In this document: piece after piece, positions 47,900 to 57,168 of the stretch
How the letters are laid out: every line of letters starts with the position of its first letter
How positions within the stretch are numbered: position 1 is the stretch's first letter
Origin: Leptospira bandrabouensis
GTDB lineage: Bacteria; Spirochaetota; Leptospiria; Leptospirales; Leptospiraceae
Direction: 5' to 3'
Length of the DNA stretch: 64,000 nucleotides
Assembly (NCBI RefSeq): GCF_004770905.1
Contig: NZ_RQHT01000010.1
Span: forward strand, 1-64,000
The notes under the pieces: generated by a model
Database searches by the model: none
What the model was told of the DNA's origin: nothing
Seen by the model: the letters and a program-made list of their open reading frames with translations, nothing else
Position numbers and translations under genes: made by a program

Positions 47900-48625
47900 A
47901 TGAAAAATATTTTGGTAATTGAGGACGATCCGGATATTGGGAACCTAATTCGGAAATCTCTCGATTCTGCTCACTATACAACCTCCGTCTTTGAAAACGG
48001 CGAAGAAGGTTTGAAATTTTACAAGTCCAATCATCCTGATTTAGTGATTCTGGATTTATCTCTACCGGACATTGATGGTATGGAGATTTGCCGTAGTATC
48101 CGAAAAGCCGATGAAAGTACTCCGATTTTCATTTTATCTGCAAGGACAGAAGAAATCGATCGCATCATGGGACTTGAGTTAGGCGCTGATGATTACATCA
48201 CAAAACCTTTTTCAGTTCGTGAACTAAAAACACGAGTGGATGTTTTCTTTCGTAGATGGGACAAAAAAATTGGGATCAAACCCAACGTGGGCCAAGCAGG
48301 AGAAATCATTCGCGGAGCTCTAAAGATTGATTCCATCCGCAGACGTGTGACTCTGAACGAAAACATCATCAATATTTCTAGAAAAGAATTTGACATCTTA
48401 CAACTGCTAGCTGGATCTCCGGGGAAAGTTTTTTCTCGCGAAATGATTTTGGAATCAGTTTGGGGAGTGGAATGGGATGGATTTGAAAGGATGATCGACA
48501 GTCATATCAAACGCATTCGTTCTAAACTAGAAAAAAACTCTGCTCAACCAGAATGGATCGAAACCATTTGGGGAATCGGATATCGTTTCACTGACAACTT
48601 TGAGAACATAGTCGTTCCAGAATAA
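47900..48625 (+). CDS. OmpR/PhoB-type response regulator
   Basis: 241 residues. Receiver: [10 protein letters not shown] acidic pocket, phospho-Asp in [15 protein letters not shown] (about 52), Lys in YITKPFS (about 103). A winged-helix output domain spans about 135-235 ([20 protein letters not shown]). No sensor kinase follows; three small membrane-protein genes do, starting 8 bases later, and may be its cotranscribed target. Confidence 0.93.
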   Translation: MKNILVIEDDPDIGNLIRKSLDSAHYTTSVFENGEEGLKFYKSNHPDLVILDLSLPDIDGMEICRSIRKADESTPIFILSARTEEIDRIMGLELGADDYITKPFSVRELKTRVDVFFRRWDKKIGIKPNVGQAGEIIRGALKIDSIRRRVTLNENIINISRKEFDILQLLAGSPGKVFSREMILESVWGVEWDGFERMIDSHIKRIRSKLEKNSAQPEWIETIWGIGYRFTDNFENIVVPE

Positions 48626-48633
48626 AAAACATT

Positions 48634-48918
48634 ATGGAAGAAGTGAAGAAGGACAAATCCCTCATCGACGAAATCAAGTTGTATGAGAAAAAAGCCAAAG
48701 AAATTGAACAAAGAGCCAAGGAGAAGTATATGGAACAAGTAAGCGACATCAAACAAAAGTTAGGTAAAGCCAGTGAAGAGGCTTCTATCAAAGCAAAAGA
48801 AGTCATAGACAATGTAGGATCTTATGTAAAAGAGCACCCACAAAAAGCCGCAATCATTGGATTTGGCGTTGGTCTTGGTCTTGGACTCGCTCTTGGTTGG
48901 TTCTTTAAGAAGAAATAA
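48634..48918 (+). CDS. DUF883/YqjD-like membrane-anchored protein
   Basis: 94 residues: an amphipathic coiled-coil region (about 8-60) and a C-terminal hydrophobic anchor IIGFGVGLGLGLALGWFFKK. The layout is that of ElaB/YqjD, which in E. coli tie ribosomes to the inner membrane in stationary phase. First of three consecutive small genes (YqjD-, YqjE- and YqjK-like). Confidence 0.75.
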   Translation: MEEVKKDKSLIDEIKLYEKKAKEIEQRAKEKYMEQVSDIKQKLGKASEEASIKAKEVIDNVGSYVKEHPQKAAIIGFGVGLGLGLALGWFFKKK

Positions 48919-49254
48919 TTGGACGAGAAACACACAAAACATCGCAAAAAAGGCGGAATCAAAGCCGCCTTCGAAGAATTAGTCGCCAAGCTTGTTGCTT
49001 ATGGCGAAGTGATGGTGATTTACATTCAGAAAAATCTCCAAATTTATATTAGAAATTTGGTTTTGTCTTCTGTTTGGATTTTCACTGCTCTTTTCCTAAT
49101 CTTCCTCGGTCTTATATACATATCCTACGGTGTGTATTTAAGCATTCAGAAGTTTTTAGCGGCAGGAGATCCCATCCTTTCTAGTTTTGGAACAGGATTT
49201 GGATTTTTAATTTTTGCAATTTTCTTTTTATCACTGGTTCTAAAGAAAAAATAA
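48919..49254 (+). CDS. YqjE/phage-holin-3_6-like membrane protein
   Basis: 111 residues with two TM helices (about 48-72 and 86-108). The layout matches YqjE. The frame directly follows the preceding stop; TTG at 48919 is the only start that keeps both helices, as no ATG precedes them. Confidence 0.65.
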   Translation: MDEKHTKHRKKGGIKAAFEELVAKLVAYGEVMVIYIQKNLQIYIRNLVLSSVWIFTALFLIFLGLIYISYGVYLSIQKFLAAGDPILSSFGTGFGFLIFAIFFLSLVLKKK

Positions 49255-49258
49255 GCAC

Positions 49259-49504
49259 ATGAGATTTAATCCCCTAACAGACCACGAACGGTATTTAGAC
49301 AAAGATCCAAAAGAAATGTCTCTCACTGAACTTAGGATGTTACTGAAAATCAAACGAATGGATTTACAAATTGGTTGGAATGAGTTTGAAGGCAAAATCA
49401 AATTCTGGCAACGAGTGGTTAGGTCCGTTCGAGAATCAGGAATGGTAGACCAAGTAAAAGAAGGATTTCAATCCTACTTACAAAATAAATCCCCAAAAGA
49501 ATAA
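49259..49504 (+). CDS. Small YqjK-like protein
   Basis: 81 residues, mostly helical and charged, no TM helix. Similarity to YqjK is by position and size only. Begins four bases after the previous gene and ends the trio. Confidence 0.5.
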   Translation: MRFNPLTDHERYLDKDPKEMSLTELRMLLKIKRMDLQIGWNEFEGKIKFWQRVVRSVRESGMVDQVKEGFQSYLQNKSPKE

Positions 49505-49554
49505 GGGTTTCCCCACGCAAAGCCGATCATTGTAAAAACAAAGAAGGACTTCCT

Positions 49555-49884
49555 ATGGCTTCAGATGAAATCTTAGTATTTACCACAATCGGCGATCGCG
49601 ATATGGCCGAAGAACATATCTCCGAAATGTTAGAACAAGGAATCATCGTTTCAGGAACCATCTTCCCAGAAGTGGAACTTGTTTATTTATGGGAAGGAAA
49701 AATCACGGTTGATACCGAAAACAAAATCCTTCTCAAAGCAAAAGCTGACAAGTACAATGCGATCGAAGAATACATTATGAAACGTCATCCTTACATTGCT
49801 CCAGAAATCATTCGTATGGACGTAAGTTTTGGTAGCCCCGCCTATAAAGCGTTTGTTGCCGACAAAATCAAAAAAAATAGTTAG
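49555..49884 (+). CDS. cutA: CutA-like divalent-cation tolerance protein
   Basis: 109-residue CutA1 fold (ferredoxin-like trimer): LVFTTIGDRDMAEEH at the N-terminus, VELVYLWEGKITVD, and KRHPYIAPEIIRMDV as in CutA. Linked to copper tolerance in E. coli, though the role is debated. AAGAAGG before the ATG. Start of a separate unit after the small-membrane trio. Confidence 0.88.
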   Translation: MASDEILVFTTIGDRDMAEEHISEMLEQGIIVSGTIFPEVELVYLWEGKITVDTENKILLKAKADKYNAIEEYIMKRHPYIAPEIIRMDVSFGSPAYKAFVADKIKKNS

Positions 49885-50034
49885 ATTCAAATAATAAATA
49901 CCCAAAAGCCAATCGCTTTCTTTCGATTCTTCCCTTGACGAAACACGATTGGTGGCTGTAGAACCATCTCTGATTCTATTTCCTCAAGTGGGCGCCTCGA
50001 ATCTATTTCTCTACCAACCTTCCTTTTCTAGAAA

Positions 50035-50130
50035 CGACCGGGCGTACTACGGGGTCCGCATTCGCTCCCGTCTGCCTAAAGGCAGACCAAGCCCTTGGTA
50101 TGCCCTGGCGCGGGATTCTCCCTGGATTCT
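50035..50130. repeat. Candidate intergenic repeat with palindromic hairpin
   Basis: Within the 321-base gap between cutA and the ArsR gene the DNA becomes GC-rich. It contains the hairpin GTCTGCCT-AA-AGGCAGAC (50079-50096) and surrounding blocks ACCGGGCGTACTACGGGGTC and TGCCCTGGCGCGGGATT. From memory such blocks recur between leptospiral genes and give spurious ORFs. No second copy lies in this window. Confidence 0.4.
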
Positions 50131-50171
50131 TTCGAAACTACACTCCCGATCAAAAAAAGTGTTGCCAAATA

Positions 50172-50191
50172 ACTACATATAATTGCGTAGT
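50172..50191 (+). promoter_or_regulatory. -10 box inside an inverted repeat, ArsR-operon promoter
   Basis: A consensus TATAAT (50178-50183) lies between ACTAC (50172-50176) and GTAGT (50187-50191), 15 bases before the regulator's start. ArsR proteins typically autoregulate from such a site. No convincing -35 box is visible. Confidence 0.5.
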
Positions 50192-50205
50192 CAGATGGCT
50201 ACACA

Positions 50206-50529
50206 ATGGATTTACGAAGAGATGTTTTTCAGGCAATTGCAGATCCCACTAGGCGGGCCATCCTCCTCCTAGTGGCCACCCAGTCTATGACGGCAGGTGC
50301 CATTGCCTCACAGTTTGATACCAAACGACCTACCGTTTCCAAACATTTACAAATTTTAACTGAATGTGAATTGTTAAAAAAGGAACCTAACGGTCGTGAG
50401 ATTTATTACCATCTAAACCCAAACAAAATGAAAGAGATTGCAAACTTCATTGAACCTTTCCAAAAACTTTGGGATGACCGGTTTAACAAGCTGGAATCGG
50501 TAATGAAAAATTACCAAAAAAAAAATTGA
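50206..50529 (+). CDS. ArsR-family regulator (SdpR-like)
   Basis: 107 residues: [20 protein letters not shown], then a winged helix with [19 protein letters not shown]. No metal-binding Cys motif (no ELCVCDL), so not a metal sensor; this branch usually precedes an AHSA1 gene, as here. Probable autoregulator of the three-gene operon. Confidence 0.88.
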   Translation: MDLRRDVFQAIADPTRRAILLLVATQSMTAGAIASQFDTKRPTVSKHLQILTECELLKKEPNGREIYYHLNPNKMKEIANFIEPFQKLWDDRFNKLESVMKNYQKKN

Positions 50530-50561
50530 ATTTCGAAACAACAAACCTAGAGGAGAAATGA

Positions 50562-51023
50562 ATGGAACTCAAAACAAAAGTGTATGCAGAAGACGGCCAA
50601 CAAGAGTTAAGAATCGAACGAGAATTTGATTTACCAACTTCTTTAGTATTTAAAGCTCACACGGAACCTGAACTCATCGAACAATGGATGGGAAACAAGG
50701 TCCTTAAGTTTGAAGCAAAAAATCATGGAAGTTGGATCTTTGAAACGAAAAATCCAGAAGGAGTCGTATTGTTTCGAGCCAATGGAGTTTTACTCAATAT
50801 CAAAGAAAATGAAAGTTTTGTGCGTACCTTCGAAATGGAAAATACAGGTTTCCCGATTCAACTTGAGTTTTTTGAATTTCAGAAAATTTCGGAAACCAAA
50901 AGCAAACTCGTTATGCATATTATTTATAAGTCAGTCGAACAAAGAGACCAAATTTTAAAGATGCCATTTGCTAAGGGAATCAATATGGCGCATAACCGAT
51001 TGGAAGAAATAATCAAAGGTTAA
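50562..51023 (+). CDS. SRPBCC/AHSA1-domain protein
   Basis: 153 residues: REFDLPTSLVFKAHTEPELI at the N-terminus and the helix AKGINMAHNRLEEIIKG at the end frame the hot-dog-like hydrophobic cavity. AGGAG before the ATG. Ligand unknown. In the common ArsR-AHSA1-DoxX arrangement. Confidence 0.85.
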   Translation: MELKTKVYAEDGQQELRIEREFDLPTSLVFKAHTEPELIEQWMGNKVLKFEAKNHGSWIFETKNPEGVVLFRANGVLLNIKENESFVRTFEMENTGFPIQLEFFEFQKISETKSKLVMHIIYKSVEQRDQILKMPFAKGINMAHNRLEEIIKG

Positions 51024-51062
51024 GATTGATTCGGAATTATATTTTAATTTAGGAGAAATGAG

Positions 51063-51443
51063 ATGTCAGAAAAAACTAAAAAAATTGTTTATTGGTTCTT
51101 TACCCTATGGTTGTCACTCGGGATGGTATCCACTGCGATTGTACAACTAATCAAACTTCCCGAAGAAGTAGAAAAAATCAACCAACTAGGTTACCCTACT
51201 TACTTTCTTACGCTTCTTGGGGTTTGGAAACTGCTCGGTGTTGTGGCAGTTTTATCACCAAAATTTGTTTTGTTGAAAGAATGGGCTTATGCTGGATTTT
51301 TCTTTGCCATGTCTGGGGCAGCCATTTCCCATATCGCCTGTGGCCATCCATTCGGAGAAATTTTTCCTTCTTTGCTACTTTTATCACTCACAGTGATTTC
51401 TTGGTATTTACGACCTGAAGGTAGAAAAATCAAAAGCGAATAG
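51063..51443 (+). CDS. DoxX-like membrane protein
   Basis: 126 residues with four TM helices; VYWFFTLWLSLGMVSTAI, GYPTYFLTLLGVWKLLGVVA and HIACGHPFGEIFPSLLLLS match DoxX_2 proteins, which usually carry respiratory or oxidative-stress roles. GGAGAAATGAG before the ATG, third in the ArsR operon. Confidence 0.82.
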   Translation: MSEKTKKIVYWFFTLWLSLGMVSTAIVQLIKLPEEVEKINQLGYPTYFLTLLGVWKLLGVVAVLSPKFVLLKEWAYAGFFFAMSGAAISHIACGHPFGEIFPSLLLLSLTVISWYLRPEGRKIKSE

Positions 51444-51545
51444 TGACTGAAACCATTTTCCAAAAAACGATTTTGGATCAACTTACCTTCAAACAAAGTT
51501 GGTCCAAACATACGACTCCCTTTAGTTCTGTTCATTCGATCGAGA

Positions 51546-51565
51546 CATCATTCCAAGGAATGATG
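51546..51565. other. 9-bp inverted repeat at the pnuC 3' end
   Basis: CATCATTCC-AA-GGAATGATG spans the last codons and stop of pnuC. There is no T-run on either strand, so it is a weak candidate for a bidirectional transcript end between the convergent doxX-like gene and pnuC. Confidence 0.4.
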
Positions 51566-52207
51566 ATTTAGTTTATATTCCTGATACCAATGGTGGCATC
51601 CATAAAATGCGATGAGTAAAAACACAATGTATTCCAAAGTCACGAAGGGAATTTCCTTTAAGGAATAGATGGTGATACAAACTATATCTACAAACACCCA
51701 TAAAAACCAAGATTCCAACTTTCTTTGAGCCAGTAAAAAGTTAGCAACGATACTTCCCACAGTGGTAAACGCATCCCAATACAAGAATTCAGGTGGTTTT
51801 GTAAAAATGTTTGGTAACCATATTGGTAATCGACTTGTAACTGCTCCCAAGAAATAAGTCCCAAAAAGAATCACTAAAACAAGAACCAAGTTTTTTGATG
51901 TACCTATAGATTGAATTTTTACATAAACACCAGTTTTTTTCCGCCAAACGATCCAACCATACACACTAGATCCAAAGAAATAAATTTGTAACAACATATC
52001 GGAATAAAGTTGGATTTGGAAAAATAAACAGAAAAAACAAATAGAAGTCAAAATCCCAAAAGGCCAAGTAAGGATATGATTTCTTGAGGCTAAGTAAACA
52101 CATAGAAGTCCTGTGCTTGTGCCGAGGAGTTCAATCAGACTTATCGGATTACCGAATACAGAGAAAATTTGAAGTTCTTTTGAAAAGATTAAGGACAAAT
52201 CGAACAT
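51548..52207 (-). CDS. pnuC: PnuC-family nicotinamide riboside (or related vitamin) transporter
   Basis: 219 residues, seven or eight TM helices of the SemiSWEET-like PnuC fold: LLGTSTGLLCVYLASRNHIL at the start, then WPFGILTSICFFCLFF, YWDAFTTVGSIVANFLLAQR and FVDIVCITIYSLKEIP. PnuC homologues carry nicotinamide riboside, but PnuT (thiamine) and PnuX (riboflavin) look alike, so the substrate is not settled. A structured leader (52224-52290) lies 16 bases upstream; no Shine-Dalgarno is obvious. Confidence 0.85.
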   Translation of the reverse strand: MFDLSLIFSKELQIFSVFGNPISLIELLGTSTGLLCVYLASRNHILTWPFGILTSICFFCLFFQIQLYSDMLLQIYFFGSSVYGWIVWRKKTGVYVKIQSIGTSKNLVLVLVILFGTYFLGAVTSRLPIWLPNIFTKPPEFLYWDAFTTVGSIVANFLLAQRKLESWFLWVFVDIVCITIYSLKEIPFVTLEYIVFLLIAFYGCHHWYQEYKLNHHSLE

Positions 52208-52223
52208 ATTAAGACACTAAAAG

Positions 52224-52290
52224 AAGGTTCTTACTCATTAATCCCACAAAATCCGATTAAGATACAAAATGTATCCTCTGTGAGAACCTT
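52224..52290 (-). promoter_or_regulatory. Possible three-way-junction RNA leader of pnuC (riboswitch candidate)
   Basis: On the minus strand an 8-bp outer stem (AAGGTTCT with AGAACCTT; plus coordinates 52283-52290 and 52224-52231) encloses two adjacent hairpins: GATACA-TTT-TGTATC (52261-52275) and TTAATC-(11 nt)-GATTAA (52238-52260). The 3' side of the outer stem is followed by CTTTT, so it could also act as a terminator. It does not match the TPP or purine riboswitch consensus I can recall. Confidence 0.5.
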
Positions 52291-52372
52291 TCCTAAACCA
52301 AAACCAGACCATTCATACAATAACAAAAATAAAAAAAACAAACTTTAATAAGTTAAACTGTTTTGCCTAAGT

Positions 52373-53050
52373 CTATATTCGAAAGAAATCTTCCTTAAAA
52401 CCCTTCTCCCCTAGCCACTTACTTTGCAGAAGATTATAACCTACTATTTCAAAATCACGGGAAATCCATTTTCTGTATTTTTTTTTGGACCTAGAGAATG
52501 CATAAGGATCAATGAAATTCATTTCTGCTTTCATAACCAAATAATCTTCGTTAGTTGGAACTGTAAAATACAAATAATTACAATACTTTGCCATTTTTTC
52601 CAAAACACCGGGGATCATCGAATCTGGCAAATACTGAATCACTGAATTACAAATCCCAAGTTCCACGGGTTCTTTTTCCAATTTGGGGAGTTTGAGTGTC
52701 TCTAGAGATTCGTGATAAATATGATACTTATCAGATTTTTTGACCCAGTCTTTTTTCTTTAGGTCTTCGTAAGCTTCTTTGGATGCGTCCACTGCATATA
52801 CTTTTACGGGAGAAAATGTTTTTACCATCTCTCGCAGTAAAATAGCTTTTCCAAACCCAAAATCGGCAATTTTGTAAACAGGAATTTCCATTAATTGAAA
52901 GAGTGCTTTTAAGTATTCCGCATGTTGTTTGGCATTATAAGAACCATCTACATCCAAACCATTGCCATAGATATCTGACCAATACGAGTCATCAAACTTT
53001 TTGCCATTTTTACCGAGGCCAAAACTTTTTTTATTTAAGAATCCTTTCAC
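52373..53050 (-). CDS. Class I SAM-dependent methyltransferase
   Basis: 225 residues. The SAM loop is IADFGFGKAILLREMV (about residue 62), then VYAVDASKEAYEDL and LGICNSVIQYL. No signal peptide. Substrate unknown; the DFGFGK loop (for xDxGxGxG) is slightly unusual. GTG start overlaps the stop of the J-domain-like gene by one base, so translation is coupled. Confidence 0.75.
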   Translation of the reverse strand: MKGFLNKKSFGLGKNGKKFDDSYWSDIYGNGLDVDGSYNAKQHAEYLKALFQLMEIPVYKIADFGFGKAILLREMVKTFSPVKVYAVDASKEAYEDLKKKDWVKKSDKYHIYHESLETLKLPKLEKEPVELGICNSVIQYLPDSMIPGVLEKMAKYCNYLYFTVPTNEDYLVMKAEMNFIDPYAFSRSKKKYRKWISRDFEIVGYNLLQSKWLGEKGFKEDFFRI

Positions 53051-54201
53051 TAAAATTGAACCCCAAGACTTTGTAATTCTTTGATCATTTCTTTAATGTA
53101 TTTTGGTTCCAAAGTCAGCTGGTTTACTTCCTTTTCATAGGCCTTCGTCACCATTTGATTGTCTAGTTTAACTCGTTTTAGATATTTATCCAACGATTCC
53201 TTACTGATTTTTTTTTCAGAAAAATCAGCCATAAGTGGATGAGAAAAAAATCTTTGCCTGATGGAATCTTCTAACTCGCGTATTTTTGATTTGATGATAC
53301 CAACAAATCGTTTGATGGAAGTATCATGAAATGAAACATTAGTTTGTTCGTTTGGTAATAGTTCATCAACCTGTAACTTAATTTCTAAAATTTCTGCGAT
53401 GTTCATAGTATCTCTGGCACTAGAAAGTTTAGTCATAAGTTTAGATTTACGTTCTCGTAATATAGGGTCTTGTTCTTTATCAGGATGGATAAGTTTGGCT
53501 AAATTTTTGAATAAGGTGTTGATGTCTGTGCTAAGTAGTTTTTCTGCTTCTAATTGTTTTTTTTCTTTTTGGCTTTGTGTTTTTGATTTTTTGCGATGAT
53601 TCGAATTGGAATCTCTGCCTCTAAAATATTCCGACCGGTACTCTTCATATTTTTCGCGAAACTCTCTATACTTTTCTTCGTGTGACTCTCTTTCCTCTTC
53701 TGAATCAAACCCCGTACGATTCATGTCATCCAAATCAATGTCAATGCCAAAGGTGTTTTTAATCCTGGCTTCCATTTGATTTTTATACCGCAGCCTCTCC
53801 ATCTTTTCAAATTTGGTTTCTAACTGATCACGCAGTGGCCCATAAAAATTTGTGTCTTCCATCATGGAATCGTTACACATTTCCAAAAGGTAACGCCGCA
53901 GGAATTCTCTTTGCATTTTTCCAAAGGAAAGTTTTTCTTCCAGAAGAATGGAACACATAATTGCAAATCGTTCTTTCTCCAACTTCTTCTGTTTTTCCAA
54001 CTCTGGCAAAACTTCATTCAAATAAGTTTCATTGACTAGTCGAAATAAAGGTTCAATTTCTTTTGAACGTTCTAAGGTTTCCTTATGTTTACGCAGAGCA
54101 TCGTTAAACTCTTTTTGAGCCTTGGTTTGGTTGGACGAAACGCCCGTCCAGATTAGGGATTCCTCTGCGGTGGCATTCGGTTTGGATTTTTGTTTTGGCA
54201 T
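53050..54201 (-). CDS. Coiled-coil protein with J-domain-like HPD motif
   Basis: 383 residues from the ATG at 54201; the acnA terminator lies just before it, which excludes a longer TTG start at 54231. Long coiled-coil helices (about 10-200, rich in Glu/Lys) precede a segment INTLFKNLAKLIHPDKEQDP (about 225-245) with the HPD signature used by J-proteins to stimulate DnaK, followed by a helix MTKLSSARDTMN. Degenerate or atypical J-domain. A co-chaperone that brings DnaK to a target, or to the partner methyltransferase, would fit but is inference. Confidence 0.65.
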   Translation of the reverse strand: MPKQKSKPNATAEESLIWTGVSSNQTKAQKEFNDALRKHKETLERSKEIEPLFRLVNETYLNEVLPELEKQKKLEKERFAIMCSILLEEKLSFGKMQREFLRRYLLEMCNDSMMEDTNFYGPLRDQLETKFEKMERLRYKNQMEARIKNTFGIDIDLDDMNRTGFDSEEERESHEEKYREFREKYEEYRSEYFRGRDSNSNHRKKSKTQSQKEKKQLEAEKLLSTDINTLFKNLAKLIHPDKEQDPILRERKSKLMTKLSSARDTMNIAEILEIKLQVDELLPNEQTNVSFHDTSIKRFVGIIKSKIRELEDSIRQRFFSHPLMADFSEKKISKESLDKYLKRVKLDNQMVTKAYEKEVNQLTLEPKYIKEMIKELQSLGVQF

Positions 54202-54213
54202 TTTTGGAGAAGG

Positions 54214-54244
54214 AAAAAATCGCCAGATCAATGGGACCTGGCGA
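54214..54244 (-). terminator. Intrinsic terminator of the aconitase gene
   Basis: On the minus strand TCGCCAG and CTGGCGA form a perfect 7-bp stem (11-nt loop) followed by ATTTTTT. Located 27 bases after the aconitase stop. Confidence 0.85.
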
Positions 54245-54270
54245 CTGTTTGGTTTTGTTCTTTGGTTTAC

Positions 54271-56526
54271 TTACGCTTTCATCAGGTTTAAAGCAGCACC
54301 TGCTTTGAACCATTCGATTTGTTGCGCATTGTAAGTATGGTTCACAGAAATTTCTTCCTGTTTCCCATCCTTATGATTAAGAACTAGTGTAAGCGGTTTT
54401 CCTTCGGCAAAACTTGTGAGTCCTACAATATCAATCACATCATCTTCTTGGATTTTATCGTAGTCGTCTTTATTTGCAAAAGTCAAAGCCAACATCCCTT
54501 GTTTTTTCAAGTTGGTTTCGTGAATCCGCGCAAAGGATTTTACAAGAACGGCTCTGACACCTAAATGTCTTGGTTCCATTGCCGCATGTTCCCTAGAAGA
54601 ACCTTCGCCGTAGTTTTCATCCCCAACCACAATGGATCCAATCCCTTGTGCTTTGTAAGCTCTTTGGGTTTGCGGAACCGGTTCGTAGTTTCCGTTCAGT
54701 TGGTTTTTTACTTCGTTGGTTTTACCATTAAAGATGTTAGTAGCCCCAATGAGTAAGTTATTGGAAATATTATCCAAGTGACCACGAAACTTAAGCCAAG
54801 GACCCGCCATCGAAATATGGTCTGTTGTACATTTTCCTTTGGCTTTGATGAGGAGTTTTAGACCTTTGAGGTCAGTGCCTTCCCATGCTTTGAATGGAGC
54901 AAGAAGTTGTAATCTTGTGGATGTTGGATCTACAATGACTTGCACTCCTGAACCATCTGCCGCCGGAGCCACAAAACCTGCATCCTCTACCGCAAAACCT
55001 TTGTTAGGAAGTTCTTCCCCGGTAGGTGGGTCCAGTTTTACTTGCTCGCCTTTTTCGTTAGTTAAAGTGTCAGTGAGTGGATTGAATCCTAAGTCCCCAG
55101 CAATGGCAAGTGCCGTAGTGATTTCTGGAGAAGCTACAAAAGCATAAGTGTTTGGGTTTCCATCTTGGCGTGCTTGGAAGTTACGATTGAAGGAGTGAAC
55201 AATGGTGTTCTTTTCCTTTTTTTCTGCACCCACACGAGACCACATTCCAATACAAGGTCCACAAGCATTAGAGAAAACTTTCGCTCCAATTTTATGGAAG
55301 GAATCGATGAACCCGTCTCTTTGGATGGTGTATCGAACTAGTTCCGATCCAGGAGTGATGGTAAACTCTGCTTTGGTTTTTAAACCCTTGGCAGCCACTT
55401 GTTTGGCAAGGGAGGCAGCTCTTGAAATATCTTCGTAAGAAGAATTAGTGCAAGATCCGATAAGACCTACTTCTACTTTGAGTGGCCAACCATTTTTAGT
55501 GGCTTCTTCTTTCATTTTGGAAATAGGAGTCGCAAGGTCTGGAGTGAATGGACCGTTTACGTATGGTTCTAATGTATTAAGATCAATTTCGATCACTTGG
55601 TCAAAGTATTTGGATGGATCTACATACACTTCTGGGTCAGCAGTCAAATGTGCTTTGTATTTGTTAGCAAGGTCAGCCACATCACTTCTGTTAGTGGATC
55701 GTAAGTAACGTTCCATGGATTCATCATAACCAAAAGTAGAAGTGGTTGCCCCAATTTCTGCTCCCATGTTACAGATTGTACCTTTCCCAGTACAAGAGAG
55801 GGCTTCGGCACCTGGACCAAAGTATTCTACAATCGCACCAGTTCCCCCTTTCACAGTGAGGATTCCTGCCACTTTTAAGATAACATCTTTTGCGGATGTC
55901 CAACCATTTAACTTTCCAGTAAGTTTGACACCGATGGCTTTTGGCCATTTGAGTTCCCAAGCAAGACCGGCCATCACATCACAAGCGTCAGCTCCACCAA
56001 CACCGATGGCAACCATTCCAAGTCCCCCAGCGTTTACTGTATGGGAGTCTGTTCCGATCATCATCCCACCTGGGAAAGCATAATTTTCTAAAACCACTTG
56101 GTGGATGATACCAGCACCTGGTTTCCAAAAACCGATTCCATATTTATTAGAAACGGAGGATAAAAAATCATATACTTCTTTGTTTTCTTTAACAGCAATT
56201 CCAAGATCCACACCGGATTCGTCTTTTGCTGTGATTAAGTGGTCACAGTGAACGGTGGAGGGAACCGCTACTTTTTTACGACCAGCTTGCATAAATTGGA
56301 GAAGCGCCATCTGCGCTGTTGCATCTTGCATCGCCACACGGTCTGGTGCAAAGTCAACGTAGTCGACACCGCGACCAAAACTCTTTGTTGGATTTCCATC
56401 CCAAAGGTGGTTGTATAAAATCTTTTCTGTAAGTGTGAGGGGTCGACCCACTACCTTCCTGGCTTGTGCGATGGCCGCTTCCATTTTGGAATAACGTGCC
56501 GCAATCATTTCTATATCAAATGCCAT
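54271..56526 (-). CDS. Aconitate hydratase (mitochondrial type)
   Basis: TCA-cycle enzyme isomerising citrate to isocitrate. 751 residues, the length of eukaryotic mitochondrial aconitase rather than bacterial AcnA (about 890) or AcnB (about 865). Fe-S cysteines are in [13 protein letters not shown] (about 360) and [10 protein letters not shown] (about 420). Other landmarks: [14 protein letters not shown] (about 165) and [17 protein letters not shown] in the swivel domain. Preceded by a 111-base gap with no strong site visible, followed by a clear terminator. Confidence 0.96.
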   Translation of the reverse strand: MAFDIEMIAARYSKMEAAIAQARKVVGRPLTLTEKILYNHLWDGNPTKSFGRGVDYVDFAPDRVAMQDATAQMALLQFMQAGRKKVAVPSTVHCDHLITAKDESGVDLGIAVKENKEVYDFLSSVSNKYGIGFWKPGAGIIHQVVLENYAFPGGMMIGTDSHTVNAGGLGMVAIGVGGADACDVMAGLAWELKWPKAIGVKLTGKLNGWTSAKDVILKVAGILTVKGGTGAIVEYFGPGAEALSCTGKGTICNMGAEIGATTSTFGYDESMERYLRSTNRSDVADLANKYKAHLTADPEVYVDPSKYFDQVIEIDLNTLEPYVNGPFTPDLATPISKMKEEATKNGWPLKVEVGLIGSCTNSSYEDISRAASLAKQVAAKGLKTKAEFTITPGSELVRYTIQRDGFIDSFHKIGAKVFSNACGPCIGMWSRVGAEKKEKNTIVHSFNRNFQARQDGNPNTYAFVASPEITTALAIAGDLGFNPLTDTLTNEKGEQVKLDPPTGEELPNKGFAVEDAGFVAPAADGSGVQVIVDPTSTRLQLLAPFKAWEGTDLKGLKLLIKAKGKCTTDHISMAGPWLKFRGHLDNISNNLLIGATNIFNGKTNEVKNQLNGNYEPVPQTQRAYKAQGIGSIVVGDENYGEGSSREHAAMEPRHLGVRAVLVKSFARIHETNLKKQGMLALTFANKDDYDKIQEDDVIDIVGLTSFAEGKPLTLVLNHKDGKQEEISVNHTYNAQQIEWFKAGAALNLMKA

Positions 56527-56637
56527 CTGAACCTCTTATACCTATCAGACCGCAGGAAAAAAGGGAATCAATCGAAAATTAAACTACAAGTGCTAAAATC
56601 AGTAAATTTGGCTCACTTGTGTGAACCTGTATCTTTT

Positions 56638-57168
56638 TTAGCCGTCAATGCGGACATAAACTTCATCCGCTTTGAGGATAAGGCCCGATTTGATTTCGAT
56701 AAGCCTGGTATTGACAAAAACTCCGTCTTGGTATGGTGTCACAATTCCTGTAATGATAACGTCCAATTTCAAAACATCGCCTATTTTGCGCAAGGTGGCG
56801 GTGTCGGTAGGAGAATCAAGTCCGAGACCTGCTTCTTTTAAAACCTTTTGGTTGGCCAAGCGGTCTAAGATTTGGAATCTGTCTTTTTTCACAAGTTCTG
56901 TTGTGAGTTTCTCTGCTAGGATTTCGCCATACGGACTTTTTTTGCCTTCCTGGTCTAAAAAAGTTAATACAACAAGTCTTTGTGGTTGGAAGTAAAAACC
57001 TTTCTCAGAAAGAGAAACTGCAAGTTGCTCTAGAGGAGGAACAACTTTTTTCTGAGGTTTAGATTCCCTCTCGTCCCCCAAATAACATGCGCTAATGCTT
57101 AGTAAGACAAAAACAAAAAATAAAATTTTAAAACGCAAGTTCCATCCCAAGTGATGTAACATATTCAT
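56638..57168 (-). CDS. FlgO/CsgG-like lipoprotein
   Basis: 177 residues. From the ATG at 57168 a lipoprotein signal ends LLSISAC (Cys about 27). The body, LVVLTFLDQEGKKSPYGEIL, ELVKKDRFQILDRL and VDVIITGIVTPY-like strands, matches the FlgO-type CsgG-like domain, which in Vibrio is an outer-membrane flagellar lipoprotein; in Leptospira a generic periplasmic role is also possible. It overlaps the end of the upstream gene by about 40 bases. Confidence 0.75.
   Translation of the reverse strand: MNMLHHLGWNLRFKILFFVFVLLSISACYLGDERESKPQKKVVPPLEQLAVSLSEKGFYFQPQRLVVLTFLDQEGKKSPYGEILAEKLTTELVKKDRFQILDRLANQKVLKEAGLGLDSPTDTATLRKIGDVLKLDVIITGIVTPYQDGVFVNTRLIEIKSGLILKADEVYVRIDG

Noticed and set aside
49949..50182. 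77-codon frame between cutA and the ArsR gene
   Set aside because: Runs across the GC-rich palindromic element and into the promoter; typical spurious repeat-derived frame.
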